A DNA stretch of 64,000 bases from Pholis gunnellus (GCA_910591455.2 OU342808.1:9147904-9211903); one strand, 5' to 3'; numbered from the stretch's first letter, positions 11,200-24,299 are shown. Program-made: numbers and translations. Notes: a model not told the origin generated them from the sequence alone.

Positions 11200-11365
11200 A
11201 ATATCCAACAGCTGCTGGAGAGCCGCTTAGCAACGACAGTCTTAGATGGCTGCAGTCATACTGGGCAACTTCCAGCTGTGCACGACTGTTAACTCGTTCT
11301 CCCCCTGCAAGCATTGTAGCTGTAAATAAGAATGTTCTTTAACTTGGCAGCTAAATGCAGCCTAT
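11200..11365 (+). mobile_element. Decayed LINE/SINE-type 3' tail
   Basis: The stretch 'tgtagctgtaaataagaat' followed by 'gttctttaacttggcagcta' resembles the fish LINE tail 'gtaaataagaatttgttctt...aactgac'. The preceding 100 bases show no intact coding. The call rests on a short tail match and its left limit is a guess. Confidence 0.4.
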
Positions 11366-13044
11366 GACTACATTTATTTTGTATCTTCAGCATGTTTCCA
11401 AGAGCAATGAATGACCAGCGTACATTTGTGGAGTTGGTACAATGGGTTTTGGTCGGGTTTCATTAACCAAAGGTTTGATGAATGTTCTAAGACCATATAA
11501 TCCTTCAATCATATTCAAGGCATGAAAATCCCCGAAATTTCAGTTACATGGCTTTGCATATCATGCACTGATATGTTAAGAGCCAAAATGACAGAAAAGC
11601 CTAATCTTGTCTCATCTCATTACCATGCACAAAAAAAGGCAGAAATGACTGTAGAGAATGAGAATAACGGAGAAAATAAAGAGTGTGAACGGCAATAGAA
11701 ATGATCATGAATGATGTTATGAGAGAAAATGGCAAGACCATGAAGAGATTCAGAACGGGTGAGGTCAATAGTGGAGGTATCCGCCAAAACTTAAGAGAAA
11801 GACAGAGAAAAGAGAAGCCATGAGCGTCCCTTATTATTTCTGCTCCTCCTCATCCTCAACCCCTCAGCCTGAGCAGAACGGAGGAGATAGGGGGAGGAAG
11901 GATGATCAATTATGAACTGTGAACTCCCCCTCAGTGGGGCTGTCTGACTGCTGGCTGTAGATAAAGCAGAGTTATGACAACCATACAGTACCCCCTCATC
12001 CATAATAAACCACAGGGAGGGAGAGCACTTTTACACATGAGCATATTCATCCTCCAAAGACAGTACTAGAGGACTTTACGTAAAGCAACATATTGTAGCC
12101 GCTCATCCATTTTAAACACTCTACTGCGAGACTTCACATAGCCCATGGTGGGAATATTGTGTCTACATCAGTCTGTGACTAAATTGAAATCTTGATAAGC
12201 AGAATTACGACATTGTAAAGTCAAAAATAGGGGAATCAAGCTTTTCTTTAAATTATTTGAGGGCAATTTTTGATTTTAGATGGAAAGATGCAAATGGGAG
12301 AGATACAGGCAAAGGATGAGACGGAGCCCCATTAAAAGTGGGATTCTTTTGGTATATAGTGAAAGGAAGCTTCACGGTCTGGTTTACATGCTAAAGCTGC
12401 ACACTCAACTGTGTTTTCTGTCAACACTTTCACTGTGCTAATGCAACTCTCACTCTCTGTACTGACAATCCGGTCTACCCTGGAGGGATTCAGGTTTCTC
12501 TGCCGGTGTTGTGTCGAAGACTGTTTCTCTGTCAGTATGTGTCTGATTATGCGTATTAGGCAGCGATTGGTTTTCAAATTTGTGATGTGCCAAATCAAGC
12601 TTGCCCGAATGCCTTGCTTGCCTTTTGAATAAGATTAAGATAAGTGCACAGACATCTCACCCTTCAGTAGAGGAATGTGAAAACACTTCTTCAGTGACTT
12701 TGCATTGGATACAAGTTAGTATATTCAAGGTCAGACATTTTAAGGAAAACACATTTTTGAGTGAAGAGGATCTTTACGCTCTCTGTTCCACCATCTCTCT
12801 CTCTTGTCCTTCCTTCACATTTGCACATCTGTTGTTTCTTCCGCCTCCATCTCCCTTTTCCTATTTTGGCAAAAGACTGCTCAAAGATATTATGGTAAGA
12901 GCAGTTGGGCTGAATATCAGTGACTAGCTGTCTAATTTTGGCTGGCTAAATTGGTATTGTTTTTTTTTTGCATGTTTGGATGAACAGCTCAACCAGCTAT
13001 CACAAATATCCTATACCTCTACTTTGCAACTTAGACAGCATTTG

Positions 13045-13048
<4 letters not shown>

Positions 13049-13092
<44 letters not shown>
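13049..13092. repeat. (AT)n microsatellite
   Basis: A perfect AT array of about 44 nt, self-complementary. Confidence 0.95.
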
Positions 13093-13096
<4 letters not shown>

Positions 13097-13879
13097 GGTA
13101 ATGAAATGTGGGTGGAGGTATCTGAACACCAACCGCAATGCCCACATTTTCAGAAAGTGCCATAGTATGTATGCAGACAGCATGAGCGGAGAGATGTAAG
13201 AGAAATTAGCCTTCTGTCCCGCCTATGACCCAATCTGGTCTCCTCACATCGTACTCACTTCACTGACTGGTTCTCGCTGTATTTGAAATGACATCTTAAA
13301 CTGTGGCGTGACATTTGGTTGAGAAGCAGGAGAGCATGAGACAGAGTCTGACAGCGTCGTGCCAAAAGCATGAGAGTTGTCAACACTTTGATGTAAAGGG
13401 ACTGAAGTACTGTCCGTGTCAAGTACTGTATGTGTCAGAATGGTGGGACATTTTTCACTGTAAGTGTTATACTAATTGATTTCACATAATAACATTAACA
13501 CTACCAGCTTCTACTGTTCCCACAGATATTTTTGTTCCCTAATTAGAAGTGGTGAGACTACAAGTGATAACCAGACTATCACATGGTAGCCACAAGCCAA
13601 TCTACAAACTGTTTTGAAGGAGTTAGGGGTTAGTTGTGTGGTTTTGTCAGCTTATATCTTTACAGGGAGATTGAGAGAGTCCTCTTCCTCGGAGTCGGCA
13701 ATGTTGGACCGCTATGTTTCTACAGTAGCCCACAGCGTCCAAACCAAATCACTGGCTGTAATGAGGGCCCTTCACATTTTTACCTGAAGATCACCTTAGT
13801 TCTCCAACAGACTTGGAAAGGTTCTCATTTGACTTATTAAAGAAAGAAGCAGACTTGGTGGCATTTTATACTTATAAAT

Positions 13880-13883
<4 letters not shown>

Positions 13884-13931
<48 letters not shown>
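13884..13931. repeat. (TA)n microsatellite
   Basis: A perfect TA array of about 48 nt, the second such tract within 900 bp. Confidence 0.95.
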
Positions 13932-13932
<1 letters not shown>

Positions 13933-15105
13933 CTTTTGTATTATCTATAACTGTAATAACAGTAAGGAAACAAATCTCAGTGATATTCTGCCATTGCTGA
14001 AACATACAAACTGAGGGAGCATCGGCCTGCCAGACTGCATTTCACCGTTGATTTCTCAAAGGCAGCAGGTACAAAGTGTTACAGGTTGCTAGACATACAC
14101 TCAAGCTACATAATGACATGTTAGGCCTCCCAGAAAGCTAAGCAAAGAGCTGGTTGCTGCCAGGAAGCCTGAATAGTGTTAGACAATACCAGATGCTTGA
14201 CAGGATGCGAAGCAGTCTATTAAACAGCGATATGTGAATTTATCCTACCAGGCAGTCGAGTAATGATCGACAACTCTGCCAGGAAAGTGTAAGAGCACAA
14301 TCATTTCTCTTTTCTTTTTTTTTTTTTTAAGTGAGGAAATTCTCTGCATATTACAGTATGCCATTTATTTAAATTAGTGGAGGAGACACATTTAAATGGC
14401 ATAATAGTCCTTGTATGAAGCCAGTGAGTAATACAGAGTGGTTGTTTTGCACAGATTTATCCACATTTTTACCTCTGAGGAGCCTGCCATCTACATTAAA
14501 GTGCAGATGCAGGTCTCATTCTTTCCCCTCACTCTCTGGATGCATTAGCATTTAACGAAATGCAAAAAAAAAAACCCACAATATTGGGAGGTTGTCTGAG
14601 TTACTTGCGGGGATTGTGACAATGTTGCTGCAGTGTCTCATCCATATCAAATAGCACAAAATAAAAACCTTCATGTCACAAGACTAACATTCTAAAAGTG
14701 AACATCAGAAAATAATGATTGGCTCTCCCTGCAGCTTTAATGGATGTCATGCATACTGACGTTGGTTTCAAACAGAAATACTGTCTTTGCATAACTGAGC
14801 AAGTAGTAGGACTGCTGAGCCTTGCAGCACGTGGCAGCATTACAGGCTATGACTTGAAAATGGAACGGGGAGCGAGATAAACTGCAGTACACTAGAGGAT
14901 CTGAGGATCTTTTCTTGTTTTGTACAAAGGAAGGTTTGCCATTGCCCCTCCAGTAAATGTTTTTTTTTGCATGTGCACATGGTTGTGTTTGCACACTTGC
15001 TCTTGTGTGTGTCTGAATGTGAGGCAGCATGGAGCCCCTGCTGTGCCCTGCCAGTTCACTGTAATGCCCAAGGCTACCACGACACAGTGCATTAGCTACT
15101 GTAGC

Positions 15106-15114
15106 AGTGTGTGT

Positions 15115-15145
<31 letters not shown>
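15106..15145. repeat. GT-GCGC-CA self-complementary microsatellite
   Basis: GTGTGTGTGC passes directly into GCACACACAC and more CA units, so the array is an alternating purine-pyrimidine palindrome about its GCGC centre. Confidence 0.9.
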
Positions 15146-15147
<2 letters not shown>

Positions 15148-15797
15148 TATAGCTGATCCTGCTGGTTTTGTAAAAGGCACTTCACATAACACAAGATCAA
15201 AGATGAGTTCCTATTCAAAACGAATATGAAAGTGGAGCCAATATAAAAGTTTAATTATTTTTTCTCTTATGACCAATAGTCACCGTGATCGGTGATTGAC
15301 AACATGGGCAAAAGAAAAGTCTCAGAGGAACTTTGTGGACTGTCAGATCTTGTCTGCTCTCGTTAATCCAGAAAGGCCTTAATATTTAAGTAGCAATACT
15401 GATTTTGAACCGGAATATATGCTCTTCCAAAGGAGTTCTTCCAAGGTCACTTTTGTCATCTCTGACAATTTAGTGCTTGTATACAGTGGCTCTATCTGGT
15501 GAGCATTAAAAAAAAGTATAAAATCTTTACTGTATTGTTTTTGCCAGGGGACACAGCAGCTGAGGCTCACTATAATAAACTAAACTGTCCTCGGTCATCA
15601 AGTTTTGTGTGTTTTGTGTGTTACTGAACCAAAGAAGTCAACAACTTTATAAACTCTACTCTCTCCTTCTAAGACAATGAAGAGAATAGGGTGGCTCTGG
15701 ATCTAAAACCATAAGTATTCCTGGGATAAGTGAAACAATAAGGTGAACTGAAGGCACACCAGGTACAGGATCCATAAATCATTGCCTCGACACTCAC

Positions 15798-15851
15798 CTC
15801 ATTAATCAGGATCCAGTGACAATCGAAGGCCACCAGGTTGGTCTCCACCAC
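15798..15851 (-). CDS. grid2: grid2 coding exon 5 (54 nt): glutamate receptor delta-2, ATD part
   Basis: A short symmetrical exon of 54 nt (18 codons, phase 0 at both ends) encodes VVETNLVAFDCHWILINE. It follows the acceptor tgttgcag and precedes the donor gtgagt. It is identical or nearly identical to the mammalian GRID2 segment between FITE and the next exon (EI..). It carries one cysteine (AFDCHW) that is conserved in mammalian GluD2. Because the length is a multiple of three, skipping would keep the frame and remove 18 ATD residues, though nothing in the sequence shows that it is skipped. It is separated from exon 4 by about 22 kb, the longest complete intron in the window. Confidence 0.96.
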
Positions 15852-16234
15852 CTGCAACACAGCAAAACACACAATCACATTTAGAATTCATAAAAAAAAA
15901 GAGATGTCATTGATTTGATAGAAATAAGGGAAATGAGTTAGGAGACAACAGTCCGTTTCTTATGTTTTAAAGAAGGAGAAATTCTTTAGTGTTGCCTTTC
16001 AAGATATTCTCTTGCTCGGATAATGTAATTCATGGAAACTGAAGTGTGAATATTATGGAAAAGACCATTATGGAAATGTGCAAGGCTGAAACCCAGTGTG
16101 AGGCTTGGCATAAGTGATTTGAGAAAACTTGTATCAAAAGGTGCTCAAGGTATCAGTCAAAAATATTTTCAAACACATGCAAATATGGCGACCCTTGATC
16201 GTGTGTCTTTGTCCTCGCCTCTGTCTCTGTTATT

Positions 16235-16237
<3 letters not shown>

Positions 16238-16317
<80 letters not shown>

Positions 16318-16330
16318 ACACACACACACA
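16238..16330. repeat. Long (CA)n microsatellite
   Basis: A CA array of about 93 nt with a single TA interruption near 16312. It is the longest CA tract in the window. Confidence 0.95.
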
Positions 16331-17930
16331 GCCACAAATAGTATGTTTCTGCACTGGGAAAAAGAGAAGCTTTTCCATTAATTGTTAATAACATAACTGA
16401 AATTATTTATGTGTCAACTCTTAACCAGTAACTACACAATTGTTAAACACTGCAGCAAGGACACTTTGAAATGTTGCTGCCGAGACGACAGAGAGAGCTA
16501 CTGCACACTCCAAAACATTTGGAGCCCCAGACGCACCTACAGTACATTTACGCATACATTTCTGGTATAGTATCATCACTTTCCCTTTAGCAGTAGCTTC
16601 TTTCAGCTCACTCTCTGAAAAAGTGACTCTTTTCCTCCTGTTAGCAGTGAACTCTGGCAGTAGACCTCTACTCAATCATTCTCTCTGACAAGCAAGAGGG
16701 CGAAGCCTTTTCCTATAACCAACAAATATACACATCATGAGAACAGCTGCTTCTTGAACTACTACCACGGTAAGGTCCCTCTCTAGCACAGCCCGGAGGT
16801 GATTACGTTTCCTTCATCGGTGCTTTTTGCATTTAGTTTTGCTCTCTCTGCCCAAATGGGCAGGAGCATCAAAACTGGACACAAGCTACACAACATTTAG
16901 AAAGTAGAACATCGCTGATGGATAGCTAAAGGTAACATTTGTAAAAAAAGATAAATGGCAGTGCCATTAAGAACCTAAAAAAGTAGGGAAGCAGAAAATA
17001 GATTAGAGTTTTAGTGGAGCTCACCGGTTCTCTTTCTCGTCTAACTCAAACCAAATAGTACATTTATTTATTAGTAATTTATTATCCACTCTTTCTGTTC
17101 TCGTCCATCGTCTCGATCTTGCCGCTCATCTTTTACCCACCTATCTCTTTACAAGTGTATTTCAAGGCGTATCATTTACTCTTGAACATGAGGGTTCAAC
17201 CTTGCTTTCCACTTTCTTCCGTCAGAAACATACATTTTTCTCGCTGCCAATCCCACTCAACCCTTCATCTGTGCTCTCCCCCTTTAATTGCTCACTTCTC
17301 TCTCTGAATGCCACTGCTCCTTTCCTCCGCCCCCCCCCTCCCTTTGCTCTTGGTGTAAAAAATACAGTGCCACTCGTATATCATTTGCTGTAATTGTTTA
17401 GGTGACTATAGCACCGTGTGTCATAAAACACTTTTTAGCCATAAACAAACGGCAACAGCTGGAGAGAGCTGACGGAGCGTGGCTAATAGTGGTTTAATCT
17501 CCCACAGAGTCTTCATAAAGCTTCATCATTGTATCCTCAGCGGCTGCCGTGAAACACTGTGTCTACAGGAAACATGGCTGCGACACACAGACAAGGAGTA
17601 AGGCAGGGAGGGGAATGATGGAGAGCGATACAAAACTAGATTTTGGCCCTAATTCTTCTTTTCTGACAGCATCTTTGTTCGTCTCTACTCTTACCTACTC
17701 CCTAAGACTTTACTGTGGAACATCGCTGAAAACAAAACAACGAGAAGCACTAGAATACTGGCGCTTATTCATCTTATTTTGTCCTCTCATGTTGTTTCTG
17801 TCTCTATCTACTGGAGCATTGCACAAACACAAACAACAAGCAGTGAAGGAGGGAGATAGGAAATAGAGAAGAAGGGACAGAGGTTTGGCAAGCTGTTTGC
17901 CCTGTTCCCTTCCCTCGGTGCTCATTAAGG

Positions 17931-17938
17931 TTCTAGAT
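17931..17938. repeat. hAT target-site duplication, left copy
   Basis: The 8-mer TTCTAGAT directly abuts the CAG terminus of the hAT element and is repeated exactly at 18477-18484 after its other end. A perfect duplication suggests a fairly recent insertion. Confidence 0.9.
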
Positions 17939-18476
17939 CAGGGGTCCCCAAACTTTTTCCTGTGAGGGCCACATCACTGAACATATCGTTTGACCTGAGC
18001 GACTGTTGCATCGTGCGCGCGGATCGGGGCGGAACACCGCCGTGCGCGATACAGAGAGCAGGGAAATTGAAAACGCGCGACCATGTATTGACAGACATGA
18101 CATGCCGGCGTGTAAATAAATTAAGCACAAGTACTCGTCCTTCAAGCTCCCGTCTCCCGGCTCTTCTACTTCTTCTACTCTTCTACTTCTACAGGGTGCG
18201 CGCATGACAGCTCTCATCTCGTTCGCCCCCTGGTGGTTGGCTGATTCAGGAAGCGTTTGATTTGATATGTAGCAGAGCACGTATTTTAAACGTTAATATC
18301 GCAGACGATCATGCTCATTTACTCGTGGCAGCCAAAATCGTGATCGCGATTAAAATTCGATTAATTGTGCAGACTGAAAAAAAATCAAAAATGCGTCTCT
18401 GGTATTGTTCAGGGGGCCGGACCAAATGTGGAGGCGGGCCGCATCCGGCCCGCGGGCCGTAGTTTGGGGACCACTG
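17939..18476. mobile_element. Non-autonomous hAT transposon, 538 bp, with 8-bp TSD
   Basis: The left end begins CAGGGGTCCCCAAACT and the right end, read inward, begins CAGTGGTCCCCAAACT. These are 16-bp terminal inverted repeats with one mismatch. The element is flanked on both sides by the identical 8-mer TTCTAGAT (17931-17938 and 18477-18484). An 8-bp target duplication together with a CAG-type terminus is the hallmark of hAT elements (Charlie-like family). It is much richer in CpG and GC than its surroundings, with GCGCGC-type runs near 18010-18080 and a CCGGCCCGCGGGCC palindromic stretch near the right end. It is too short to encode a transposase and I see no transposase remnant, so it was presumably mobilised by an autonomous relative. 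Confidence 0.93.
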
Positions 18477-18484
18477 TTCTAGAT
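18477..18484. repeat. hAT target-site duplication, right copy
   Basis: This is an exact second copy of TTCTAGAT following the right terminus (…CCACTG) of the element at 17939-18476. Confidence 0.9.
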
Positions 18485-21400
18485 GATATTTACACACGAT
18501 TATGAAGAAAACTAACTTCCTAAACATGGAAAATGCACAAAATGTCTGCATGCGCCTTAATTGTGACAGCGATTGTCTATGTAAAGCAATGCAAATATGT
18601 TTATTATGAGGTTTTTCTCATGCATGCAACTGTCGGTGAGTGTTTCCACTTCTCCCGTTATAACCTCCCTCTGGCAGACGTCTGGGCAGATGTTTCAAGC
18701 TAATTAGCGAAAGGGCAGACTCCTAACACTAGACGTGACTCCTCAGGGGTTGGAACCGTTCAATACACACTCTCTCTCTCTCTCTGTCTCCCTCTCAGGC
18801 ACACAAGCACAAATCTAACATCTTAAACTGCCTTGTTTGTGTGCGTGTGCATGCGTATTTGTCCACACAAGCTAACAAACTGCCACAGCCTTTTTAACAA
18901 CTCAATGCCAACATGGCAGGTAGCAGTCACTCACTTGGGTGTCGTTCCCTTAATGCCGCCACAGAGATCCATCTGACCTCTATGACCAGCTCGACAAAAG
19001 CTCCGTTTCTTGCTCAGTTCTCACTTTTTGAAGTCAGAAGATCAAACAAACACCGGCTCTGCGGTCCGGAACGAATCGAATCGCTCAGTGTCACTATAAT
19101 GAAGCCTTTTCTCAAAGTCTGAAAGCAGATAGAGAGGAATAAGACTTATCTGCAACATTGTACCACCGTGCACCCCCAAGTCTCGTATGGGTTTTAAGGA
19201 GTAGCAGCGGTACTGCCAAACACCATTTTGATCTTGTAATGACCTCCGTCCACATGTCACTCCTGAAGGAGTCCAACAAAGAGAAAATCATTGATTCTGG
19301 CAAACGGCTGCTGTTGGCTGACATTCAGAGTCAAGGTTTGCTGCTCATACTGAGGCCTGACTTGACAGGAGCAGGGTCGATTCAACATATTGTGCACACA
19401 CGTTGCATTCTCACACACATACACACGTATACAAACCACAACACTCTTTAGACAATCAAATGCATGAAGACATACAGGTATACACACTGGGTAGTATACA
19501 GTGTATCCGTGCTCGTGTTTCTGTGTGTGAGAGGGTAAGAAATATTAATGCAAAAGCAGATTATTGCGTAAGTACATTGTGGGGGAAGCTTGAAGAGGGA
19601 GAATGGGCGTTGCTATTGAATAAAGAGCTCTAAATTGAAAATTAGTTGTGTCATTTAATTTCATGCACTATTTGTGATCAAATCAAGCAAACAGCCTCCA
19701 GCCCAGCCTCTGAACTAGGAATATCCAAGCTTCACACATAAAACATGCGAGCCCAAGTTGTGAAAGCACAGACACGCACACACACACAAGTTACACAAAG
19801 ACAAACATCTAAAAGCACAGGCACGCACACTTGCACAGATCCATTTCTACCACTCCATTCCCTCACTGTCCAGCCACTAATGCAGTATTCGCCCACAGAA
19901 GTCATTTTTTTTTCTGTGCTATACGGTTATGCATCCATTTACGCGGTGAAAAGAATATGATGCTTTTGGATTACTATAGTTAAATAGTGTTTCTCTGTCT
20001 ACATATGTGCGTGGGGGGATAAGGTGTCTGAGTATGGGTCTATGGGTTCGGGAGTATGATTACTGTAATCATCTCAAACCTTCCATTCCACCGAAAACAT
20101 CAGAAAAAAGGGAAAGAAAGCGGGAATGGTGAGAGACCAATGGAGAGACAGAGAGAGAGGAGATGCTGAAAAAAAACAAGAAGAGGGACTAGAAGTTTCT
20201 CATGATTACTATAATTCCCAGAAAAGTAACTCATGTTCTGATGTATTTCTTTATTAGGTTTCCTATTGCTGCAACACTTTAAAATAAGGTACATAAACTG
20301 TAAAAAGGAATGAAGAACCACTTCTTTGCCTATTTAAAGGCCATAGGCAACTTCATACAATTCAGTTTTCTATGTTCCCACTTAAAAACAACACTTTTTC
20401 AATCAATGCGCTATGAAACCTCTTTGCACCTTCCTCTTTCATTCCAGTCTCTCATACCTAATCACAGACTCTTTCCCTGTGTCTAACTTGCATGTCTCAG
20501 AACACTTTAAAACATTACCACTACTATTCAAAATGAGGAGAGGAGTTTCTGCAAATGGAATTGAGCTGTAAGTGCATGCTAACTGATGCATCTCCTCCCC
20601 CCCCATACATCAAAACAGCTGCTACTCCCACAGCGTGCCTTATGCATGTTTGAATGGGTGACTTCATGTCAAGTGTGTGTGTGTGTGTAGAGAGGTGATG
20701 TCAAGCAGAGGGCGGCGCATTATGACACTGTTTTGCTCTTTTGATTTCCAGACTTGGCAGAGGAGCACTGAGCGTTGATTGATGGCGTGCAAACAGGCAA
20801 ATACAAATACACACACGCACAAGCAAGCACTCCACTGGCAAGCATTCTGTTAGCATATTAGCTGCTAAACTCAAGCCTTGTGTTTGTTCTTCTGCTGCCA
20901 TGCTGTAAGAATAATCAAATACACACTGCACTCTACACACATCCCCATAAATAATCATGGAAATAGATGATGATACCTGCATGTCATGTAGAGACAATAA
21001 CTCACCCAACACGCATGTACGTACACGTCTGGGATGTGACAAGCTGTGTCTGAGGCAGGGACTTGTCATGTTAGACACTGTCTTTGGACAATAACATTGT
21101 GTAGTATGACTTGTTACTGCAGGACATGGCTTGAGTGCATAAAGTGCAAACACTGAAAGCCAAGTGGAGCGACAAGCCCAAAACATTTTCCCTGCCGGCG
21201 GACACAGAGCAAATACACACAGCCAACAACAAACGGTAAATATTGTGTTTCATTTTCAGGACATCTGTGTCTTGTCTATGGTTTATGTTCACAATAATTC
21301 AGAATACTTTTGGTTGTAAAAGTGGAACTAAACCTCTTGTCTTCAAAAACACCAAAAATCTAAGAAAATGGATTGGTTCAGGGATCCTTAAGTAAGTGAT

Positions 21401-21844
21401 TAACGTAATATAATACAGTTGGGCCACTGAGACATAAAAGGTAAGCAGTCATGGTAGTCTAGAGTAATGGCATAAAATTAAATGAACGTGTTCAGCGACT
21501 GAGTTGGACAAATGGCATGTGAGTAATAAAACCATTTAAACATCGACAAAATGTGCAGACAAATGTTTAAATCCATAATAAATAGTACACGCCACACTTA
21601 TGGTGCATTTCTGCCATCTGCAGAAGGCTATAATTGTAAAGTCTTGATTTTTACCTTTGAGAGTCACATTCTACAATGTTTTGTTGTATCTCACGGCCCG
21701 GAACTAAACCTTCAGAGATTGTCACACTCCAAAATAAAATAAACTAGAATTACCGCCTTGCAGTTAGTTGTAAGTCGCCACCAGCTAGGCAAGTTGCATT
21801 TTACATACGTGTCCAAAAACGTCATCAATTCATCATTTTATCCT

Positions 21845-22032
21845 TTTTAGACATTTGTGCGAAATTGTCATTCTGCCCAAAAACGATTTTACAGGTCAGA
21901 GTAACTTTTAACCATCAAATTCTGATCAGCTCACCCTTGAGTCGAGGTTGACGTTTGTGTGAAGTTTGACAAAGGTGTTCCTGAGCTATTGCATTCACGA
22001 GAACGATTACCCTGAAATGCCTCGGCACAAGA
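21845..22032 (+). repeat. Diverged common teleost interspersed repeat
   Basis: The order of phrases 'tttgtgcgaaattgtcattc', 'accatcaaattctgatcag', 'cacccttgagtcgaggttga', 'gtgttcctgagctat', 'gcattcacgagaacg' and 'aatgcctcggc' matches an abundant percomorph repeat that I recognise. In intact copies the motifs read 'ttgagtcca...gacgtttgtgcc' and 'gttcctgagatatcgcgttcacgagaa'. The class is not clear from this fragment. Confidence 0.65.
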
Positions 22033-22759
22033 AGTTCACAGATGAAATAGCAATGTACTGCAGATCACTTCTCCAGCCTCTAGTAGTCATCGTACATGAT
22101 GGCATCTACTGAGATGCACTCGCAACAGAGGAAGCAGTAGCTGAACGTTTTCCATGTTTTTGGTATGAGGTGTTTGACTGATCTCATTCTGCACTGCAGC
22201 TCACAACAGAGATGAAGCAAAAGAAGAAGTACTAACACTTACTTTTCGTACACGTAGCAACAACCACATTATTGAATATATTCTTTTTGTGTATCATAGT
22301 ACGTTAATATGTGGCCAGAATTTTCAAACAAAAATGTAATTAAAAATACTTTGTAGCTGTTTTTTTATGTAGTCAAGGCAGACCGCATAAACCTTACAGA
22401 CGCATGCAATGTTTTTTTGTAAGAAACGCTGCATGTAAACCAAACGGTTTACAGTGAAAGCATCCCATGTAAAACCCTGACTTTTATCTATGGCATCACA
22501 GTGCAAAAAGGGATATTTCTCCCGGAAACAGAGGGCAATGTAATAAAGTACTGGTCCTGGATGCACTGGACCGTACTATGACATGAGTCAGAGGGGTGTC
22601 AAAGGCCTGTGTGATTCCTCCCAACAACTAATGACTCTAAATTACCACCATCATTGTCTGTTTAATTAGCCTGATCCAGCCGTGGTCACACACCAACAAT
22701 CTACAGAGGCTAAAAAGGTTGTGCTTGTATGCTCGTGAGACAGAGAGAAGTGGGGGGGC

Positions 22760-22966
22760 AAAGGAGAAAGAGAGAGAGAGAGAGAGATATTAAAGAAACC
22801 AGATTGTGTCCATGTGTGCGAGTGTGTTAATTTATGTGTGAGATTTTTTTTGTGATTGCTCAAGAACATTGTCTCTTTTGTAAATCCAATCGTAAAAGGT
22901 CTTGATCCATCTCTCTCTAACCCACACCAACACACACACACACCCACACACACACACACACACACA
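22760..22966. repeat. (GA)n and (CA)n microsatellites
   Basis: A short GA array (about 22769-22788) is followed by an interrupted CA array (22930-22966). Confidence 0.85.
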
Positions 22967-23143
22967 GAGCCGTTACACAAAAAAAAAGCCAGCAAACCTC
23001 ATGTTGACAAGGCCTCGCCCTGCTCACCAATGGCATTATTGATCAATCACTTTCTGATAATAAAAACATGGAGAGAAGGAAAAAAAAGAGCTATTCACTT
23101 TTTTTTGTCCTTTCAGCAGACATTTTTCAGCAGCCATACATTC

Positions 23144-23167
23144 CTCTCTCTCTCTCTCTCTCTCTCT
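23144..23167. repeat. (CT)n microsatellite
   Basis: A CT array of about 24 nt. Confidence 0.9.
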
Positions 23168-23348
23168 GTATCTCTATTGCCCTCTCTGTCTCCACTCTCT
23201 TTTTCTGGATGACATATAATATAATGCTAGGACAGCGAAAGTCTTTGATAGTATGTGTTGTGATGGCAAAGGGTAACAAGGCCAACATGCAAGACATCCA
23301 TCATCCGTGAACTGTGTTTGAGTGTGTTGGATTCTGTGTTCGCCCTAT

Positions 23349-23386
23349 GTGTGTGTGTGTGATTGTGTGTGTGTGTGTGTGTGTGT
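23349..23386. repeat. (GT)n microsatellite
   Basis: A GT array with one GATT interruption. Confidence 0.9.
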
Positions 23387-24299
23387 ACGCTGAAGCACAC
23401 AAGGCTTTGCGGGCATGTGTGTGAATGTCAGCCTTTCAGTGTATTGATCAGACCACAGATCCACAGAGACACACACACACAAGCATTGCCATACAATTGC
23501 ACACATGCACCACAAGCAGCCCGAGCAAATATGACGATATGCAACCTGACATTTAGATATTAACTGATCAATGGCTGGAACAAATAGAATAAGCTGTCTT
23601 TAGTGGTCTAAACAGTTTGTGTGTGTCTCTGTCTGTGTGTTCTTTAATTGATGTACTGTTTTGTTCCAGCAGTAGTAGGTTATGGGATTGTTTTTATTTC
23701 ATACATTTAGTATGCATGTCCATAACCCATATTAAATTCCCATCTACCACCGACATACAAACTTAGATTCAGTTCACAAGCTTGCATTCTGCTCATTCCA
23801 TACCATTGTTTCTGTAATTCATTTAAAATTCATTGCAATAATGGGATTTGACTGAACATTGAATGAAGGCATACCACATTGCCAGGACAAAATAACATTT
23901 GAATGTTTAATTGTCTATTTTCGGTGTCTAAAAATACCCTTGCTGTAAACATCAGACTGTGTCGCATAAATAAATATTCAATGAGCTTCAACGTTGAACC
24001 TTGAGCCAATCCTGAGCCTAACTGCTGGATAACCTTCTGTCTACAATACAACGTTTTGTTTAGCAAGCCTCTAATAACTTAATGTAACCAAACCAATGAA
24101 TACTTTATTTGAAAATACTTCACAATGCAATTAATTCATAAGCCACTACCATCCTCAACTAGATATGACTCTTCCCTGTGAAGGCTATTTGATCAATATC
24201 CTGCACTACTACTACTTCACAAAGAGCCATTGGGGTTAATAGTAACTGTAAAATGTTGAAAACTTTGCTGTTTGCTGCTGCCTGTAATTGAACCAGACT

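Larger units (their letters stand above)
7127..15797 (-). other. grid2: grid2 intron 5 (8.7 kb, phase 0)
   Basis: The donor is gtgagt at 15797 downward and the acceptor is cctctcag ending at 7127. The intron contains a candidate regulatory segment at 8.0-8.4 kb, a decayed LINE tail around 11.2-11.4 kb, two (AT)n arrays at 13.05 and 13.9 kb and a self-complementary GT/CA array at 15.1 kb. The rest shows no coding or repeat signal that I recognise. Confidence 0.9.

Noticed and set aside
16098..16388. Open frames over (CA)n/(TG)n arrays encoding poly-Thr-His or poly-Cys-Val
   Set aside because: Dinucleotide arrays lack stops in some frames, so these ORFs (also near 2.0, 4.6, 15.1, 22.9, 29.3, 51.2 and 62.2 kb) are artefacts of the microsatellites.
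20701..21186. 161-codon minus-strand ORF
   Set aside because: It is the second longest open frame but has mixed composition, no similarity that I recognise, no splice sites in grid2 phase and an overlapping second frame. It is probably chance.
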